The translations under genes and the position numbers were made by a program. Positions 6,044 to 7,611 of a DNA stretch of 7,611 nucleotides are shown here, piece after piece; positions within the stretch are counted from its first letter, which is position 1; every line of letters begins with the position of its first letter. The notes beneath the pieces were generated by a model that was given only the letters and a program-made list of their open reading frames with translations, did no database searches and was not told where the DNA came from. This DNA comes from an uncultured Clostridia bacterium (GTDB lineage Bacteria; Bacillota; Clostridia; Christensenellales; UBA1242). The stretch covers positions 1 through 7,611 of the forward strand of contig CAJFOL010000075.1 in the NCBI GenBank assembly GCA_904397185.1, read 5' to 3'.

Positions 6044-6083
6044 TTGAAAAGTTTTGTAAGTTATGCTAAAATAAATCAAGGAG
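6044..6083 (+). promoter_or_regulatory. nrdR promoter and ribosome binding site
   Basis: TTGAAA (6044-6049) and TAAAAT (6067-6072) are separated by 17 bp, and a TG at 6064-6065 makes an extended -10 element. The ribosome binding site AAGGAG (6078-6083) follows almost at once, 7 nt before the ATG at 6091, so the leader is very short. Confidence 0.7.
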
Positions 6084-6090
6084 AAAAGTT

Positions 6091-6528
6091 ATGAAATGTA
6101 TTTACTGCGGAAGCGAAGATAATAAGGTTTTAGATTCTAGAAATCTTGATGATAGCATAAGGCGAAGACGTGAATGTAACAACTGCGGAAGAAGATTTAC
6201 TACTCACGAGATAATCGAAAAGGTGCCTTTTTTGGTGATTAAAAAAGATGGGTCAAGACAGACCTATGAACCAAGCAAACTTAAATCTGGGATAGTTGTC
6301 GCCTGCAAAAAACGACCAGTCAGTGATGAACAGATTGATAAAATCATAAGTGATTTAGAACTCACAGTACAGAACCGAAATCTTCAAGAAGTGAAATCTT
6401 CAACAGTTGGAGAATTGGTCGCCCGTGCATTAAAAGATATAGATATTGTCTCATACGTTAGATATATATCAGTGCTAAGAGATTTTCAAACTATAGATGA
6501 CTTTAAAAATTTGATTGAAAATTTATAA
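6091..6528 (+). CDS. nrdR: Transcriptional repressor NrdR
   Basis: The 145-residue protein is the nucleotide-sensing repressor of ribonucleotide reductase genes. It has an N-terminal zinc ribbon with cysteines 3, 6, 29 and 32 (CIYC and CNNC) and the conserved D-S-R and RRRREC stretches that contact DNA. This is followed by an ATP-cone domain (about 46-136) with the typical VIKKDGSRQTYEPSKL start and YVRYISVLRDF end. ATP/dATP binding in the cone controls oligomer state and binding to NrdR boxes in promoters of nrd operons. Length is normal (about 150). It stands alone on the plus strand, diverging from feoAB; no ribonucleotide reductase gene and no NrdR box is seen in the window. The extended -10 promoter and good ribosome binding site fix the start. 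Confidence 0.97.
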   Translation: MKCIYCGSEDNKVLDSRNLDDSIRRRRECNNCGRRFTTHEIIEKVPFLVIKKDGSRQTYEPSKLKSGIVVACKKRPVSDEQIDKIISDLELTVQNRNLQEVKSSTVGELVARALKDIDIVSYVRYISVLRDFQTIDDFKNLIENL

Positions 6529-6535
6529 AATAAAT

Positions 6536-6571
6536 AAATAATTTAAAAAATTATCAAATAATTTAAAAAAT
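6536..6571. repeat. Two direct copies of a 16-bp AT-rich unit
   Basis: AAATAATTTAAAAAAT occurs at 6536-6551 and again at 6556-6571, a period of 20 bp, just after the nrdR stop codon. It is probably a slippage product in very AT-rich DNA. Confidence 0.6.
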
Positions 6572-6681
6572 GCTAAGAAATTATTGTATTTTGCCTTTAT
6601 TTTATATTTTTTAACTTAATTTTTTTATTTTTGACTTAAATATTTCTTTATTTTTAAAAAAATGATTAAAAAACAAAAAAT

Positions 6682-6728
6682 ATCCGCTATAATTATCAAA
6701 AAAATGATTTTTAGCGGATTTTTTATTT
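6682..6728 (+). terminator. Rho-independent terminator downstream of nrdR, probably bidirectional
   Basis: ATCCGCTA (6682-6689) pairs perfectly with TAGCGGAT (6712-6719), and ATCA/TGAT can pair inside the loop. A T-rich run (6719-6727) follows on the plus strand. On the minus strand the stem is followed by ATTTTTTGTTTTTT, so the same hairpin could also end transcripts of the convergent PRC-barrel gene. It lies about 150 bp past the nrdR stop. Confidence 0.75.
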
Positions 6729-6751
6729 AAAATATTATTTTTCAAAATAAT

Positions 6752-6888
6752 GCTAGAATTATTATAAAACATGTGATGTTAAAATTTAATTAGCATAAAA
6801 TTTTAATAAATTCTAGCGAACTTGCGTTCTTCACACTCTCATCACATAACATATATGACCATAAGCCTCACCCTTGCAAGCAAGTTCG
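6752..6888. other. Structured intergenic element of unknown type (two adjoining stem-loops)
   Basis: GCTAGAATT (6752-6760) pairs with AATTCTAGC (6809-6817), extended by further AT pairs with small bulges. Sharing its last base, CGAACTTGC (6817-6825) pairs with GCAAGTTCG (6880-6888). Within the second arm an alternative AAGCC/GGCTT pairing (6863-6867 with 6888-6892) and the palindrome CTTGCAAG (6873-6880) are possible, so mutually exclusive folds exist. A cross-arm ATGTGAT/ATCACAT pairing (6771-6777 with 6841-6847) is also possible. The stretch 6811-6895 is much richer in G and C than its surroundings and has no ORF. I do not recognise a tRNA, SRP RNA, 6S RNA or known riboswitch. It may be an ncRNA, a 3' UTR element or a degenerate insertion. 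Confidence 0.45.
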
Positions 6889-6905
6889 GCTTCCGATAAT
6901 AAAAA

Positions 6906-7196
6906 TTATTTTTTATCATTATTATGCGACAAAACATATGGATTTGTTGGCACTCCTTGAGATGGCAATTCAACAAGAATGGTATCCTCACCTATTCGCA
7001 CCACACAGCCATAAGGGATAAACAACTGATTGGAATTTTTAAAAGGACTCCAGCCTGTTTTTTCGCCTGGTACGATAAATCCAAGCACTCTTGCAGAGCC
7101 TAAATCAAATGCCATATCAATAATATGCCCAAGACGTCTGCCATCGAGAATATTTACAACCTCTTTGCATCTTAATTCAATAAATGTACTTTCCAC
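6906..7196 (-). CDS. PRC-barrel protein of the YlmC/YmxH sporulation family
   Basis: The 96-residue protein is a single PRC-barrel domain. The N-terminal ELRCKEVVNILDGRRLG matches the family pattern EL-x-x-KE(V/I)(V/I)N-x-x-DG-x-(R/K)LG. Next come a strand with IIDMAFDL, a FIVPG segment and a basic Trp/Phe loop before LFIPYGCVVRIGEDTILVEL. In spore-formers such proteins (YlmC, YmxH) are often annotated as sporulation-related, but their biochemical role is poorly defined. The start is GTG at 7196-7194; it places the protein two residues longer than the usual M(R/K)LSEL start, and no ATG alternative exists in frame. No clear Shine-Dalgarno precedes it. Asn/Asp/Lys-rich residues close the C-terminus. 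It is a monocistronic gene between the rpmA terminator and the convergent nrdR. Confidence 0.85.
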   Translation of the reverse strand: MESTFIELRCKEVVNILDGRRLGHIIDMAFDLGSARVLGFIVPGEKTGWSPFKNSNQLFIPYGCVVRIGEDTILVELPSQGVPTNPYVLSHNNDKK

Positions 7197-7200
7197 ACGA

Positions 7201-7228
7201 TAAAATATGCAGTTTTATTACAAATAAT
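7201..7228 (-). promoter_or_regulatory. Possible promoter of the PRC-barrel gene (sigma-E-like pattern)
   Basis: On the minus strand CATATTTT lies five bases before the GTG start and fits the CATAnnnT pattern of sporulation sigma-E -10 elements. About 13 bp upstream is TCATTATT, loosely like a sigma-E -35 region. Such a promoter would start transcription at or next to the GTG, giving a leaderless mRNA consistent with the missing Shine-Dalgarno. A sigma-A reading (TTGTCA, 18 bp, CATATT) is also possible. Confidence 0.3.
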
Positions 7229-7262
7229 GACAAAATAAGTTCTTTATACAATTTATTTCAAT

Positions 7263-7292
7263 AAAAAAAACAAATGAAATAATCTTCACTTG
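7263..7292 (-). terminator. Rho-independent terminator of rpmA
   Basis: On the minus strand CAAGTGAA (7292-7285) pairs with TTCATTTG (7278-7271), with one G-U wobble and a 6-nt loop, followed directly by eight T residues (7270-7263). It lies 24 bp past the rpmA stop and separates rpmA from the next minus-strand gene. Confidence 0.85.
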
Positions 7293-7316
7293 CTTTTTGT
7301 TATCTTTTAAAACAGA

Positions 7317-7592
7317 CTATTCAGCAACAACAGAAACAGTTTTCTTTGCATTGCTTTGTCCAAATTTAACTATACCATCGCATAGTGCATAGAGTGTATA
7401 GTCTTTTCCCATTCCAACATTTTGTCCTGGGTAAATCTTTGTTCCTCTTTGTCTAACTATAATAGAGCCAGCAGTAACAACTTCTCCACCATAAGCCTTG
7501 ACACCAAGACGTTTGCTTTGTGAGTCACGACCATTCTTAGTGCTACCACCACCCTTCTTATGAGCAAAAAGTTGAGCATTAAACTTAAACAT
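7317..7592 (-). CDS. rpmA: 50S ribosomal protein L27, with Prp-cleavable N-terminal extension
   Basis: The 91-residue protein is bacterial L27, whose N-terminal tail reaches the peptidyl transferase centre of the 50S subunit. The signature AHKKGGGSTKNGRDS follows a nine-residue extension MFKFNAQLF. In Firmicutes this extension is removed by the cysteine protease Prp (cleavage F-AHKKG), exposing the functional tail, so the mature protein should start at Ala10. The core contains KRLGVKAYGGE, VRQRGTKIYPGQNVGMGKD and the C-terminal VSVVAE. GGAGG (7599-7603) lies six bases before the ATG. In related genomes the order is rplU-prp-rpmA; those genes would lie beyond the right edge. A terminator directly downstream makes rpmA the last gene of its operon. 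Confidence 0.97.
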   Translation of the reverse strand: MFKFNAQLFAHKKGGGSTKNGRDSQSKRLGVKAYGGEVVTAGSIIVRQRGTKIYPGQNVGMGKDYTLYALCDGIVKFGQSNAKKTVSVVAE

Positions 7593-7611
7593 TTTTTACC
7601 TCCAATTTTGC

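Larger units (their letters stand above)
6529..6905. other. AT-rich intergenic region between convergent nrdR and the PRC-barrel gene
   Basis: No gene is supported. The region holds a 16-bp direct repeat (6536-6551 and 6556-6571), a probable bidirectional terminator (6682-6728) and a structured, locally GC-richer stretch (6752-6888), each described separately. Just after the right-hand gene's stop there is further AT-rich symmetry (about 6893-6925) that may help end its transcript. Confidence 0.6.

Noticed and set aside
5993..6090. Search for a Fur box in the feoA-nrdR spacer
   Set aside because: Nothing close to the GATAATGATAATCATTATC pattern is present; the A/T-rich symmetry there is too generic to call.

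Overview
The window reads as chromosomal DNA from a low-GC Bacillota (Clostridia-like) bacterium, probably an uncultured anaerobe. The evidence is very AT-rich intergenic DNA, strong AAGGAG/GGAGG ribosome binding sites, a ribosomal protein L27 with the Firmicutes-type cleavable N-terminus, a YlmC/YmxH-type PRC-barrel gene and a Feo iron transporter suited to anaerobic growth. The standard bacterial code is used (TGA is a stop in feoA). All real genes except nrdR lie on the minus strand.

Layout, left to right. Positions 1-526 hold no convincing gene, but contain a 20-bp alternating purine/pyrimidine tract and a helically phased 11-bp repeat. A terminator (527-562) closes a two-gene minus-strand operon: a lipoprotein with the motif series of family GT80 sialyltransferases (1774-3135), then a 12-TM membrane protein of unknown function built from repeated TM hairpins (607-1761). 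The operon has its own sigma-A type promoter (3191-3220), with a 16-bp perfect palindrome next to the predicted transcription start and further repeats upstream. Between this operon and feoB lies the most striking object in the window: a DNA/RNA cloverleaf (3504-3613). Its long outer stem encloses three hairpins, each with a four-base loop, and no base is left unpaired at the four-way junction.

Next come feoB (3609-5768) and feoA (5765-5992), overlapping by ATGA, for GTP-driven ferrous iron uptake. FeoB carries an extra C-terminal TM segment with a Cys-rich tail. nrdR (6091-6528), the zinc-ribbon/ATP-cone repressor of ribonucleotide reductase genes, diverges from feoAB across 98 bp. After nrdR comes an AT-rich intergenic region with a probable bidirectional terminator (6682-6728) and a locally GC-richer structured stretch (6752-6888) that I cannot identify. 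The right end has a YlmC/YmxH-like gene (6906-7196), the rpmA terminator (7263-7292) and a complete rpmA (7317-7592); rplU and prp would be expected just beyond the right edge.

Functionally the region combines housekeeping genes (translation, dNTP control, iron) with one accessory operon for a predicted surface-anchored sugar transferase. The GT80 assignment rests on recalled family motifs in the correct order and spacing, not on a database search.
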